A stretch of DNA of 64,000 nt, from positions 141,858-205,857 of the forward strand of contig MEHQ01002869.1 of NCBI GenBank assembly GCA_008828725.1. Reading direction: 5' to 3'. This stretch comes from Saccharina japonica (lineage: Eukaryota > Sar > Phaeophyceae > Laminariales > Laminariaceae). The translations under genes were made by a program, and so were the position numbers. Shown here piece by piece: positions 1-10,505 of the stretch; the first letter of the stretch is position 1, and each line of letters starts with the position of its first letter. The notes under the pieces are model-generated. The model saw only the letters and a program-made list of their open reading frames with translations. It had not been told where the DNA came from and made no database searches.

Positions 1-97
1 ACCATAGTAAGTAGGACCAAATATCGTGAGTGAAAATATGTTATTATATAGGTTTTTGTGTGTGTACCGTAGGTCCTATTTACCATATTGCCCCGTA
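1..97. mobile_element. M1 short inverted-repeat element (left edge cut)
   Basis: The ends are CCATAGTAAGTAGGACC at the left and its near inverse GGTCCTATTTACCATA at the right, followed by CCCCGTAA. The interior reads ATAGGTTTTTGTG. Other M1 copies share these ends and the roughly 100-bp length (3571-3675, 32855-32992, 34654-34756, 35789-35897, 42464-42564), so this is a MITE-like family. The window start may remove the first few bases. Confidence 0.75.
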
Positions 98-339
98 ATA
101 CTGCTGTACCGCTACAACCCCCGCAGAACTGCACCCATGTTTTTGGGGCCAAATGCTTGGATTTAGTATGGAGTACAAATTGCAGTATGATAAGTGTAAG
201 GACTCAAAAAGCGTCACATCTATGATAAAATCAGCTCCCTAGGTAAAGCAACTGAAGATTTTTCTGCCGCTCGCCCGCAACAAACGTATGATGTGATATG
301 ATATGATTTGGTAAGATGCCATACGATACCACCAAGGAG
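98..339. other. No gene seen
   Basis: AT-rich sequence with no coding pattern or recognised repeat. Confidence 0.5.
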
Positions 340-620
340 CCCGATGTAGCAAGCAGCTCTTACTCTACGCAATGCAGGGTCTGTCTGTCTGTCTACCTGT
401 CTGCTGGCCTGTCTGTCTGCTAGGCCTCCCGGCCGGCCGGCCTGTCTGCCTTTTTTACTCCCTTTGAGCCCGAGGTAGCAATCAGCTCTTACTCTACACA
501 ATGTCTGTCTTGTCTGTCTGCCTGTCTGCCTGTCTCATGGCCTGTCTGTCTGCTTTGCCTCCCGGCCGGCCTGCCTGTCTGCCTTTTTCAATCCCTTTCT
601 GTTACGTAGCCTTTCTGTCT
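340..620. repeat. Tandem duplication rich in CTGT
   Basis: A unit of roughly 125 bp occurs twice. Each unit has AGCAGCTCTTACTCTAC or a variant, then a run of CTGTCTGTCTGCC, then CCCGGCCGGCC. It is non-coding: open frames here are simple Arg/Gln or Asp/Arg repeats. Confidence 0.65.
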
Positions 621-1404
621 GTCTTTCTGTGCCTTAAGACGTCGTAACAACTTTTCCGCATACCGTGCATGCATGTGTATGTTTTATGTTTGGCTTCATG
701 CTGCTGCTGCTGCTGTGATAGGGTCTTGCGTTACTTGCCTCTTTTTTGTTCTGTTTGCGCAAAGGAACAGACAGGCAGCAGTATTATACATATCATGTTC
801 ATTAATATGTGTACCTATTCATAGACTACAGGTACATACAAAAAGACGCAGTATTGTATTGTATCATATTAATGAAATACGTTTTCCTGCTCTAGAGGTA
901 AACCACTGAATACTGTTCTGTATCATGTACATACCAGGTATAATGTACCATGTATAATACCTAGGGTGCATCAGAAGGGTTGGTGGTGGTGAGTTTTTTT
1001 TTTTTTGGTTCATGCGGGCGAACCTACCGCTGAAAAGTGAAAAGCGACGAGGGCAGTTCTTTCAGTTGATCGATTGATCAGCTCGTCGGTCGCGGGCAAA
1101 TGTTATCATTCCCGGTGCAGTACTATTAATTATGCTTACATATTACCGTACACGAACACTCTGCAGTATCAATAGACTACCGGTACACGCCACTATTAAT
1201 AGACTAGCGTCACCCTGCACCCGGGCCTAGGCTGTGACGGTATGTTTACATAGACACCGTCATATCGTATGTATGTAACCCATAGAATTGCTGCCCTACG
1301 CTATGCGATACCTGGTATACACTGCGCTACCCTGCTGCTGGGTGTGTTGCTCACTTTAAACCGTTTTTTCTACCCGTCAACATCCAGCACACCACAAATA
1401 GGTA

Positions 1405-1680
1405 CACTTATATTTAGGGGTATACACTACAGTAGTCAGTACACTAAACTACACTCCACTATAGTCAGTACAGTAAACACACTACACTATAGTCGGTACA
1501 CTAAACTACACTATTCTACGCTACGAGTACACCATACTATTAATAGTATTACGCTACTGCAGTATTTCTACTCAACTACTGTATATTATAGGACTACAGT
1601 ACCTTTTACTCTACACTACGAGTACACCATACTATTAATAGTATTACGCTACTGCGGTATTTCTACTAAACTACACGACC
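1405..1680. repeat. Imperfect tandem repeat of ACTACACTA-type words
   Basis: Short words such as GTACACTAAACTACACT recur. A unit of about 96 bp containing GAGTACACCATACTATTAAT occurs at about 1523 and again at about 1619. Both units contain the palindrome CTATTAATAG. The open frame across this stretch is a Tyr/Thr/Ser-rich product of the repeat and is not considered a gene. Confidence 0.6.
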
Positions 1681-1760
1681 AGGTACCTTTTATTACTGCC
1701 AAAGGGATCCCACTGTATTTCCAAGTGGTTTGTCCCCAAAAACACGGAGGCATGTCTGTT

Positions 1761-2422
1761 ACGGGGGACCATAGTAAATAGCACCTACGGCAGGGGCGTC
1801 CAGAAAAAAGAGAAAACGACACACCACACCCCCAGAGGTCGGAATAGAAAACCGTTGCAACCGTTGTGATCACATGATGAAATAAGAAAATGGGAAAAAA
1901 AAAAATCCTTATTTTCATTTTTTTTCACTTGGTTTTAGTAACCCCCCCGTAGTGTTAATATGGTAAGGCGTCCGCGAGGCAGTTACATAGTAAAACCCAT
2001 TGCTGTCTCCGGAAGTGGCCACACCAGAAATTAAATTAACTCATTGAAGCTGTCGTCCATATGCAAGTCCGCCTCAGAGGCGGTTCTTAGCAGGATGCAG
2101 CTCACCCTCCATGCGACTCGCCCAATACCTCACGGCGTTTCGCGCTTGGTGCAAGCAATGTCTGCCTGGTTGGTGAAAACCCAACGCGCTCCGTCCCGGC
2201 ATTGTAGGGATGCGAGGGTCTATGGTCATATGACTACGGCCGTGCACAACATGAGTACAGCACCCCCCCCCCCCCCCCCCTAACGAACAACAAATTCTGT
2301 GAGATGTCGAAAAAAAAAAAATCGACCACCCTCGCCTACGGCACTCACAAAAACCTATAAATTTCCCTGTTTTCACTACTCGTACGTAATAATATTTGGT
2401 CCTATTTACTATGGTCCCCCGT
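1761..2422. mobile_element. M1 ends enclosing a LINE-alpha copy (composite)
   Basis: The left end ACGGGGGACCATAGTAAATA and right end TATTTACTATGGTCCCCCGT are nearly perfect inverted repeats of the M1 family, but they are 660 bp apart instead of about 100. A poly-C-tailed LINE-alpha copy lies inside (2036-2281). This could be one M1 element split by a later insertion or two partial copies. The internal 1795-2035 stretch shows no gene. Confidence 0.5.
2036..2281 (+). mobile_element. LINE-alpha 3' end with poly-C tail
   Basis: A 5'-truncated copy of a non-LTR element. The open frame from 2044 keeps a C-terminal peptide (APSRHCRDARVYGHM) that matches other LINE-alpha copies at 7.4, 8.0, 12.2 and 20.7 kb. 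It resembles the LINE-beta end APSRKGCAVNGQMTKASNK. The copy ends ACATGAGTACAGCA and then about 18 C. Variable 5' truncation with a 3' homopolymer is the usual result of target-primed reverse transcription; here the tail is C, not A. Confidence 0.6.
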
Positions 2423-2487
2423 AATAGAGGGGTTCTACTCCTACAACTACATACGCACTATATACGCTTTGGTGTTCACTACTGTGT

Positions 2488-2567
2488 GTACCAATGTACC
2501 GAAAAATAAGCACCTTTTTATTGATTTTTAATGTAAAAAGGTGCTTATATTTAGGGACAGAGAGGTG
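2488..2567. mobile_element. M2 short inverted-repeat element
   Basis: The arms ACCGAAAAATAAGCACCTTTT and AAAAAGGTGCTTATATTTAG pair to give a hairpin of about 80 bp. It belongs to the family with consensus ends TACCACTCTGTCC and GGACAGAGTGGTA. Confidence 0.6.
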
Positions 2568-2745
2568 CACTTAAAAAAAGTATTTCCAGCGGTATGTATG
2601 TGTTAAGCTGTTTGGGACCCAGGTACGAGTCGGTATTAATAGAAGTAGCGGCAACAAAACTACTCTACGTGTGCGGTCGTTTCTACAGTCCGTAAAACTG
2701 ACTGCACCTGGTACACCTCATACACAGGGTCATAGTCGTAGCCCA

Positions 2746-2827
2746 TACCACACTGGACGGAAATATAAGGGCCGTTTTGTTTTGATATTAGTACCACAAC
2801 GGTCCTTAAAATTCGGCCCAGAGTGGT
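2746..2827. mobile_element. M2 short inverted-repeat element
   Basis: The left end is TACCACACTGGACGGAAATA and the right end CGGCCCAGAGTGGTCG. The inner arms are ATAAGGGCCGTTTTG and CAACGGTCCTTAAAAT. The copy is diverged but complete. Confidence 0.6.
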
Positions 2828-3570
2828 CGGTGTGAACATCCAGCATCGCTATTTTAGCGAAAGTGCCACGTGTTGTATACACAACCCCTTGTATATTATT
2901 AATAGGATGTATATACAGTACGCGCGATCAAAGTATCACACTCAGCTATTATAGCAAATATGAGTTTCGACGAAATCTTCGATCTCACAGCTGGTGTTTT
3001 ATTTATTTTTTTAGACCTGGTAAACTCCTTGTATAAGTATAGTATACACCTGGTATCAACAGGATGTATATACCTGGTACCGTAGCTCAGACGCAAAACA
3101 TGTATTTTACCAACCCCTATCCCAACTGCCCGGCTTGCTTCGTGTTGTTGGTGTTGTAATGACCATTTCATGACCTCACTTTCTCCCTAAATAGAAGCTG
3201 CAACACTCTCTGTATTTGCCATTCCCCATAAAATGCCTGGTATAGGATTCCCCCTCGAATGTCAGAAAATATTGAAAGGAAGGGTGCGAAACTGCTGCTG
3301 TCCAACACTGCTGTAAACCTGGTACAGCAGCAGTACATTAGAGAAAGTGGTGTCGCACGCCGATGTGTTTCGAGTTCGGCGTACACACTGGGTTTTGTGC
3401 CAGGTGCCTTGCTCCCTCATTATCCTCGAAAACCGTAATGCATGTCTCCCCCAAAATCCGGAAAAATAAAGCCCCACACATACCGCATGAACATCGCCTC
3501 CTTAATGGTGCCTGCCAGTGCTACACACTCTGCCTCGACCTTCTCGTAAAAAGAAAGTTTTTTTACTATC

Positions 3571-3675
3571 ATGGGGGAGCATAGTAAACAGGACCTACGG
3601 TACACACTCTATAAACCTATATATATCCCTATTTTTACTAACGATATTTGGTCCTGTTTACTATGGTTCTCCGTA
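3571..3675. mobile_element. M1 short inverted-repeat element
   Basis: The left end GGGGGAGCATAGTAAACAGG and right end CCTGTTTACTATGGTTCTCC are inverted repeats. The interior CTATAAACCTATATATATCC is shared with the 42464 copy. Confidence 0.75.
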
Positions 3676-3898
3676 AAGAGGACCGCAGTTCCGTTTTGGG
3701 AACAAGTGACTTGGAAATAGACTCAGATATGTGTATGTACAGTGCAGTACTATTAATAGTTGCTCTGTATAGCGTATTATTTACTATGGTTCTCCGTAAA
3801 GAGGACCGCAGTTCTGTTTTGGGAACACGTGACTTGGAAATAGAATCAGATATATGTGTATGTACAGTGCAGTACTATTAATAGTTGCTCTGTACAGC
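3655..3898 (+). repeat. Two-copy tandem repeat, period about 122 bp
   Basis: The stretch TTTACTATGGTTCTCCGTAA, then AGAGGACCGCAGTTC, then TATGTACAGTGCAGTACTAT is present twice. The unit begins in the right arm of the preceding M1 element. Both copies carry a CTATTAATAG palindrome (3750, 3875). Confidence 0.8.
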
Positions 3899-4373
3899 GT
3901 ATATAGCAGTACGAGTAGCTCTACGCTTACAAAAAGAAAAAGTGTTTGCTGTCCCCTTTTTCAGCTTTTCAGGAGAAAATCGACAATTCTTTCATCTCTC
4001 TTTCCGCCGCTTTTGAAGTTCCTGAGTACTCGCGCACGTTTTTTCGCTCTAACAATATCATAGGATAGGATGTAGCAGGCTGTACGTGTTTGTACACGGT
4101 TAGACTTTGCACCCAAGCAGCCCCTTTGCACTTTGCTACGAGTATTAATATTATATACAGCAACGTATACATGTTTATAAGCTTCGTAGAAACGCTAAAA
4201 TCATCACGGTAAATTCTTGAAATCAAGGCTAATTTTCAAAGCCAATGTTGAAAAATCGAGAAAACGCAATGTTTCTCAGCTCGGGTGTTTCATTCATAAA
4301 TGTTAACAAAGTACGGAGGGTGGAGGGTCAATCAACCCCTTCCTCTTCTTTCTACTTACACTTTTAACATTAG

Positions 4374-4545
4374 CCGGGTGTGCTATTTCCACCTCTTCTG
4401 CTAATGCCGCCGCCGCTGCTGCTAGTGTCGCGGCCTGTTCGCCATGCGAAGGCCTGGAGGCAAACTGCGGCAGCTCCGGGGCGGGTAGAGAACTCTGCAA
4501 ACCGCGCTCCAATAGTATCGGTAATGGCAAATGCACAGCGTATCA
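4374..4545. other. Possible exon, strand undecided
   Basis: A GC-rich island stands between AT-rich flanks. On the plus strand it follows a strong acceptor (pyrimidine tract ending AACATTAG) and precedes a GTAAGA donor at 4546. On the minus strand a frame reading PAPELPQFASRPSHGEQAA runs to VKS before a GTAAGTAG donor near 4364. The minus frame looks more protein-like, and the plus frame is Cys-rich. It does not supply the missing first half of the Zn2Cys6 domain, so it need not belong to that gene. Confidence 0.3.
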
Positions 4546-4559
4546 GTAAGAACGCTACC

Positions 4560-5529
4560 TCTGGGCGGAGGCATGGTCTTCATATGTACTGGTATACCCC
4601 AACGCTCCTTGTAGTTCCGCCCAGAGCGGGAGATGATACCTGGTACAGGACATATACTACTCGTACCTGGTATTTTTTACTGTATAAGACATGTTCCGCA
4701 CTCCAATAGTACGAGTAAAAGTACTTTGTGGGGCACTTTTGTGTGTTTGACGATAGGCACAGCAGTCGCCTTTCACACGCTACGTACCGCCTGTGCTTCG
4801 GTAGCCTTCGTGTTTTTGACTCCACCAAATCGCACCTGACAAAGTACCAAAAAAAAATTACGATGTTTGTGATGGCCAAGCCTTAGCCTGGACTAGGAGT
4901 GGGGTTAGGGTTGGGTTCGGTCGACGCCTTCTCGTAATTTGCTTGAAAAAAAAACGTCCACAAACACGTAAAACCAGCAAAAAAAACATACCTGGTAATA
5001 TGTTTTGGTACTTTTATCTGGTACGATTTTTGTGGGCCAAGACACGGTGAAGGCGCCTGTGTTTTTGTACGTGGGCGTCTTCGCGTCGTTCGCACCATCC
5101 CTGTGGTGTGACCACAGAACACTGCGTATGCCGCACCGCACCGTACCGTACCGTAACAACCGTACGACCGCATCGCTGTTTTGTAGAACTTGTGAGTGTG
5201 CCCGACTTAAGTCACCAACTATGTTATTAGTTGGATTAATAGTTATTAATAGTCGTTTCCCGGAGGTGCCGATTACCCGGTTTACTAGGTTTCCATACGT
5301 GTAGGAAGGTTTGCTGAATGCGGGATACCTGGTACACTTTTTATTTTTGGGCGGGGCCCCCCTTGGTCGGCGAGGACTGATTTGGCTGGCCATCAGCTGG
5401 CTTCGCTCGCCTGACTTAAGTCGGCAAGTTAGTTAGTAGGCGTGAAATCGAGGCGACCTTGCACCTCACGGCGGCTAACTTACACCGCCTTCCGTACCGT
5501 CTCCTTTCGCCCCTCTCAATTCTCCATCT
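4560..5529. other. No gene recognised
   Basis: AT-rich intergenic or intronic DNA. It contains a GGGGTTAGGGTTGGGTT patch (about 4900), a CGCACCGTACCGTACCG run (about 5133) and four copies of the ACCTGGTA word (4638, 4665, 4990, 5327). Confidence 0.5.
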
Positions 5530-5660
5530 CGAAAGGGATGCGTGGTCAATGGTAAAATGGCTTAGGCAAGCAACAAATGAGTAAGATGCGTGGTCAATGG
5601 TCAAATGGCTAAGGCAAGCGACAAATGATTACCCCCCCAAACACCCCCCCCCCCCACCCC
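5530..5660 (+). mobile_element. LINE-beta 3' end with poly-C tail
   Basis: It begins in the CTCGAAAGGGATGCGTGGTC region and has a partly duplicated end (AATGGCTAAGGCAAGC occurs twice). It ends AAATGATTAC followed by C-tracts up to about 5656. The tail lies about 35 nt upstream of the acceptor of the Zn2Cys6 exon at 5692 and so forms much of that intron's pyrimidine tract. Confidence 0.65.
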
Positions 5661-5691
5661 CTCTTTTTTTGCTGTATTTGTATATTAACAG

Positions 5692-6351
5692 GTGAAATGT
5701 CTCGGCAACACGAACGGGGCGGGCTGCAACATCTGCGTGCGCAAGGGCATCAAGTGCGAGTACAGCGTTAAGAAGAAGCCCGGTCCGAAGTGCCGCAAGC
5801 GCGAGGAGGAGGACGGGGCGGAGGACGAGGCGGCTATGACCCCGATCCCCTGCGCCTCCATCATGCTCAACGGTGGCCACGGTCGCATTGTCACGGCTTC
5901 GCCCGGGCGCGGGGGGAGCGGGACAGCGGCGGCGGCGGCTTCTGCTGCCGGTGCCAGTGCCTCAAGGCCTCAGAGTACCTTCACCCTTCACAGGGGCGGA
6001 CGGAGCGCAAGCTTCGAGGCGGAGCACGGCGGAGGGGACTTCAGCGCAGGCGGTGCCGGCGCGGCGGCGGGGGGCGGGGGCGGCTCGCGCACCTTGGTGA
6101 GCTCTCCCTCCTCGGAGCACCTGCTGACGCCCTCGAAGAAGGCCAGGCCCACGCACGACAAGGGGACGAGGGCGGCGGCCCGCAGGCATGTTGAGGAGGA
6201 GAAGAGGCAGCCCTTTGTGCGGCAGCAGCCGCCGCCCCCGCAGCAGCAGCCGGAGATGCTGCTGCTGCACCAGCCGGCGCCGGTCGTGAGCCCGTGGAGG
6301 TGGACCCAGACGGATGACTCGCTTCGCGCGACGCTTTTCGACGGACGCGCG
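5692..6351 (+). CDS. Zn2Cys6 binuclear-cluster regulator, internal exon
   Basis: The exon begins after acceptor TATATTAACAG and reads VKCLGNTNGAGCNICVRKGI, then KCEYSVKKKPGPK. This is the second half of a fungal-type Zn2Cys6 DNA-binding domain: Cys at exon residues 3, 12, 15 and 22 give C-x8-C-x2-C-x6-C. The tail YSVKKKPGPK matches the basic linker usual after the last cysteine. Cysteines 1 and 2 must lie on an upstream exon ending just before Val-Lys-Cys; I could not find it. The remainder (about residues 40-220) is Gly/Ala/Ser/Gln-rich and probably disordered. The exon ends at donor GTGAGA (6352) in phase 0. By family, the product should be a nuclear sequence-specific transcription factor; its targets are unknown. 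The 1858-nt intron that follows holds a T-rich tract and a LINE cluster. Confidence 0.85.
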
Positions 6352-6369
6352 GTGAGAGCGGGGTGAAGG

Positions 6370-6790
6370 AGGGAGTAGAGCGTCGGCGGTGTGTGTGTGT
6401 GTTTTTATTGTCACGTTGTTGGCAGTTTCAGTTTTCTTGTTCTGTTTATTTGTTTCTTTGTTTCTTTTGTGTTTTTTCGTTTTTCTGTTTTGTTTTTTTT
6501 TCTTTGCTCTGTTTTTTTTTTTTTTTCGTTTTTTTTTTTTGCGTGTTGCTGTGTGTGTTTTTTTGCTCTGCTGTTGTGTTTCTTATTTTTTTGTCTCGTG
6601 TTTTTAGTTTCGTTTTTTCTCTTAGTTTTTTTTTTTGCTCTTCTTTTTGCTTTTTGCTTATACATAGTTTGTGCTTGGCTTTTATTTCTTCGTTTGTGCT
6701 TTTTTTCCCTTCGTTTTGTTTTTGCTTTACTCATACCTTTCGTTGTGTTCGTTTCCTTGCTATTTTTGTTGTTGTTCATGTACCGAGGAA
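6370..6790. repeat. T-rich low-complexity tract
   Basis: About 400 bp of T runs broken by G or C, on the sense strand of the first Zn2Cys6 intron. Open frames on either strand are Phe- or Lys-rich and reflect composition only. A run of about 20 G follows at 6801. Confidence 0.8.
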
Positions 6791-7005
6791 GGCGTAGCGT
6801 GGGGGGGGGGGGGGGGGGGGTGAGGGTTTTACCCCGACCGAACGATCTTTTCTGTTTCGTGTGGAACACCTCACCGTGTGTCGCTCACTGTTTGGTAAGA
6901 CCTTTGCTGCAGCTCCAGTCAACACCCACCACCCTCCCTCAAGCACCCCCGCCCGCCCCACTTTTCCCTTACCCCCCCCCTGGTGCTAACGATGGGCCTT
7001 GCCGA

Positions 7006-8115
7006 TGAAAACCTTACGTGCTCCGTCCCGGCATTGTAGGGCTGCGAGGGCCTATGGTCATACGACTACGGCCATGCATGGCATACGGCTAATGAATACA
7101 CCCCCCCAATAGATGATACATAGCGAGAAAACTATTGCTATCCTAGGAGATAGATGGTGGTCACAGGCGGCGAAACAGGGAGGGGATAATATTATATTAC
7201 GTTTTAATATGATATGGACGAACAAAAAACGTATTGAGCGCCCAACTGTGTTGGAGGTGTCTCTTATAGGAGTAGGGACGGTGCTCCCGTCTCGAAAGGG
7301 ATGGGTGGTCTATGGTCAAATGACTTAAGGCAAGCCACAAATGAGTACCCCCCCCCCCCCAGCTCATTGAAGCTGTCATCAATATGCAAGAAAGACCGCC
7401 TCACAAGCGGTTCTTAGTAGGACGCAGCTCATTCTTCATGCGACTTGCCGAATGCCTCACGGCGCTTCGAGCTTGGTGCTAGCGATGTCTGCCTGGTCGG
7501 TGAAAAACCCTACGTGCTCCGTCCCGGTATTGTAGGGACGCGAGGGTCTATGGTCATACGACTACGGCCATGCACGAAAATGGGTACACCCCGCCCCCGT
7601 CCCGGCATTGTAGGGATGCGAGGTTCTATGGTCATATGACTACGGCCACGTATGATAGTGAGTACACCACGCCCCCAGGAACCGTATGTGTTATAAGAGG
7701 AAATGAGGAAACTAGACGAATGTGACAGTTTGATACACTAGTAGATAGTAGCGAGAAAACGATCGCTATCTTAGGAGATAGATGGTGGCCAAAGGCGGCC
7801 GAAACAGGAAGGGGATAGGACTAGCAAAAAGTTTTTTTGTAATATATGGAAACAACGTATTGAGCGCCCAAATGTTGGAGGTGTCTCTATTAGGAGTAGG
7901 AACGGTGCTCCGTCTCGAAAGGGATGCGTAGTCGACGGTCAAAAGACTAAGGCCAGCAACAAATGAGCACGTCCCCCCCCCCCCCCCACCCTACTGGTCT
8001 ATGGTCATACGACTACGGCCATGCATGAAAATGAAGTACACCCCGCCCCCGTCCCGGCATTGTAAGGATGCGAGGTTCTATGGTCATACGACCACGCCCA
8101 TGCATGATAATGAGT

Positions 8116-8148
<33 letters not shown>

Positions 8149-8176
8149 TCCCCCCCCCCCCCCCCCCCCCCCCCCC
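7006..8176 (+). mobile_element. Head-to-tail cluster of poly-C-tailed LINE-alpha and LINE-beta copies
   Basis: About seven 5'-truncated copies follow one another, all plus strand and each ending in a C-tract. Approximate positions: alpha 7006-7107, beta 7111-7362, alpha 7363-7592, alpha 7593-7676, beta 7677-7988, alpha 7995-8053 and alpha 8053-8176. The longest beta copy encodes ENDRWWPK-like sequence; the better-kept copy at 11.7 kb reads KTIAILGDRWWPQAAKQEGD. Every junction falls in a C-tract, for example C-run/AGCTCATTGAAGCTG and C-run/GTCCCGGCATTG. The last tail (8116-8176, broken by TCT) stops 33 nt before the exon at 8210. Confidence 0.7.
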
Positions 8177-8209
8177 TCAACCTGCTTCTCCTCCCGCCCT
8201 CCCCAACAG

Positions 8210-8689
8210 ATGCCGGCCGACCCTGAGCTCCGGCGGCACTCCTCGATGTCGGCGCTGCCGCAGCCTGTCACTCCCGGCGGCGTGGGCGGCGGCGGCGCCG
8301 CGGACGACGGCATCGGTAGCACCTCCCTCCACGCAGGAGGCGGCCCCCCAGTCACCCCACCTTCGAACTTCTGCGGCTTCTCCCCGCCCCCCTGCTCTGT
8401 GTCGGCCTCCGCTAACTCCATCTCCGGGCTCTACGGTATCATTGCCGACAGCGGGTTGCATGAGGGCCTGGGTGGCAGCAGCGGTGGCGGGTACGATTCT
8501 CGCAGGGGGTCGGGGGGCGGGCAGCCGTTCCGCCAGTCTCCGCCACCCGGGGGCGCCGGGGGCGGGCGCGCGGGCTCGCTCTGCAGCTTGAGCAACGCGA
8601 ACGGAGGGGCGTTTGTCGGGGGGCTGGTGGCGGGCGGCGGGATTTACGAGGAGGTGGAGAGGCTGCATCTGGAGAAGCTGTTCGGACAG
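8210..8689 (+). CDS. Zn2Cys6 regulator, second recognised exon
   Basis: The acceptor CCTCCCCAACAG is followed by MPADPELRRHSS. The exon is exactly 160 codons, starts and ends in phase 0, and stops at LHLEKLFGQ before donor GTTTGT. Phase agreement with the exons at 5692 and 11042 and the same strand support one gene. It encodes a Gly/Ser/Pro-rich low-complexity region and a short charged C-terminal helix (EEVERLHLEKLFGQ). No known domain is visible. The start at 8210 is taken as a splice boundary, not as translation initiation, although the first codon happens to be ATG. The 2352-nt intron downstream carries M2- and M3-type repeats. Confidence 0.75.
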
Positions 8690-8844
8690 GTTTGTGCGAT
8701 GAGATTCCCCTTATTATAGCTAGCTTTATACAGCTGGGCGAGGTACGGTGACATCATGATATATACGAAGCATCTCCCCGCGGGGTGTTTGAAAGGCACC
8801 AACCCCCAGAAGGCAAAAGTTTGGTTGGCTTATATTATATGTAG

Positions 8845-9125
8845 CATACGTACCACTCTGCTCCGAACTGTAAGGACCGTTATTTTTTACTAATATGCAA
8901 TACGGACCGTTTTTTTTTATTAATACCAGTATTTAATATGGACCGTTTGTTCATTGAAAATTTAGTACGGGCCGTTTTTTTTGTTGATATTTTTTACGAT
9001 CCGTTTTTTTTTACTCAATTTTTTAATATGAACCGTTTTTTTTTATTAGTATTTACTATGGACCGTTTTTTTTAGTTCATATTCAAAAATGAAAATGGTC
9101 CTTTCCTAAATATATACCATGTTTC
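8845..9125 (+). repeat. M2-related array
   Basis: It opens with TACCACTCTGCTCCGAACTG, like an M2 left end, and closes with TTTCGGGACAGTACG. Between them GGACCGTTTTTTTT with variable spacing (about 45 bp) recurs about six times. It looks like an M2 element whose inner arm was amplified. Confidence 0.6.
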
Positions 9126-9319
9126 GGGACAGTACGAGAAGTAGCTCCCCAAGATATCTGAGATCTCCCTTTGCCACGATCTAAGTATGGGCATTTCGGG
9201 GCAGGTTTATTGCTGATTTTCTTTGTCTTCGCGATCTCGAGATGACGCGTGCTACGAGAGAGGTATACGGTATACCTTTTTTTGGCTAGAACGTTTTCGG
9301 AATGACGGGGAGCCCTCCT

Positions 9320-9552
9320 TGACCCCCTGAGAACTGGTCCCGAATATTTGGGGACAAACTACTTGGAATTAGTGTGGGATATTTATTTCAGATCTGTATG
9401 GAAACCCTTGAGAACTGGCCCCGCATGTTTGGGGACAAACTAATTGGAATTCGTGTGGGATATTTATTTCAGTTCTGTATGGAAACCCTTAAGAACTGGT
9501 CCCCGCATATTTGGGGACAAACTACTTGGAATTAGTATGGGTTATTAACCCA
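9320..9552 (+). repeat. M3-type tandem array, three units
   Basis: The unit of about 95 bp reads GAGAACTGGTCCC, TTTGGGGACAAACTACTTGG, AATTAGTGTGGGATATTTAT, TTCAG. It is the M3 core repeated in one orientation. Confidence 0.7.
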
Positions 9553-9678
9553 AAATCCTCGGAATTTCATTCTTGTGTTGCAAAACATCTTTCGTTCATC
9601 GGGTATATCATACTCGTATAATATGTAGCACTTGAATTTTGACTTAAAATCAGTTTTTGGGTGAGAGGCATAGAGCTC

Positions 9679-9776
9679 CTTATAACCCTTTTAGGACTGC
9701 AGGCCCGTTTTGGGGACAATCCACTCTAATTCTAAGTAATTTGTCCCCAAAACGAGACTGCAGTCCTATAAGGGTT
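9679..9776. mobile_element. M3 short inverted-repeat element
   Basis: The ends AACCCTTTTAGGACTGCAG and CTGCAGTCCTATAAGGGTT, and the inner arms CGTTTTGGGGACAA and TTGTCCCCAAAACG, form a long near-perfect palindrome. Confidence 0.75.
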
Positions 9777-10139
9777 AAGTGACCATCCTCAGAAACAAAA
9801 TGGTGCACCTTTTCGGTGGCATGCGTCAGATGTCGATTTGTGCCGGGTGGGATTTATCTGTATAACACGGCTCTTTTCTTAGCGAATACCTGGTATAGTT
9901 ATCGGTCTGGATCTGTGCGAGACGGCTGTTGTACGACATTTCACACCCGCAAAAATACTTGGAAATACAAGGGCTCCGCATGGGTGCCGGCGAATGCACC
10001 CAAGCTTCGGATAGTACTTGGAAATATATGAATAGGTATGATAGTAATAGGAGATCTATACAAGATGGATGTACAGCCAGCAGTAGACGGTGAACCTCTC
10101 CGATGGTGTGGAATGTATCAAGGTTTTTAACACTCGGCA

Positions 10140-10345
10140 TATATAGGAACACGAGTAGTCGTACAGTAGTGCCGGTTGCCGATATAGTGTCGATATGCGC
10201 CGGCCAACAGTACCGGCACTACTCCCTCCGCACACTATATTCCACACTGGTTGCGATCCCATAGGTGCCAAGCGATTCCCCAGGCACTATATAGGGCAAC
10301 CGGCACTACTCAACCTGCGCGATAGAGGGACCACTGACGCTTTGC
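10140..10345. mobile_element. Inverted-repeat element related to the one at 33242
   Basis: The left part is GTAGTGCCGGTTGCCGATAT and the right part is GGGCAACCGGCACTACTC, followed by GATAGAGGGACCA. The element at 33242-33426 has the same GCGCCGGT and ATAGAGGGACCA motifs at its ends. Confidence 0.6.
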
Positions 10346-10408
10346 TACGATAGAGGAGGTATACCTTTTTTTGGCTGAAACCTTTTTTATGAATGACGGT
10401 ACCGGCTC

Positions 10409-10505
10409 CTTAACCCTTCTAGAACTGCACTGTCTAGAAGTAAATATTCCAGTCTAATTCCAAGTGTTTTGTCCCCACATCGGGACTGCAGTCCTAAATG
10501 GGTTT
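10409..10505. mobile_element. M3 short inverted-repeat element (diverged)
   Basis: The ends are TTAACCCTTCTAGAACTGCA and TGCAGTCCTAAATGGGTT. The core is TAATTCCAAGTGTTTTGTCC. Confidence 0.6.

Noticed and set aside
6363-7008. Phe-rich and Lys-rich frames
   Set aside because: Composition of a T-rich intronic tract; no splice-bordered coding pattern.
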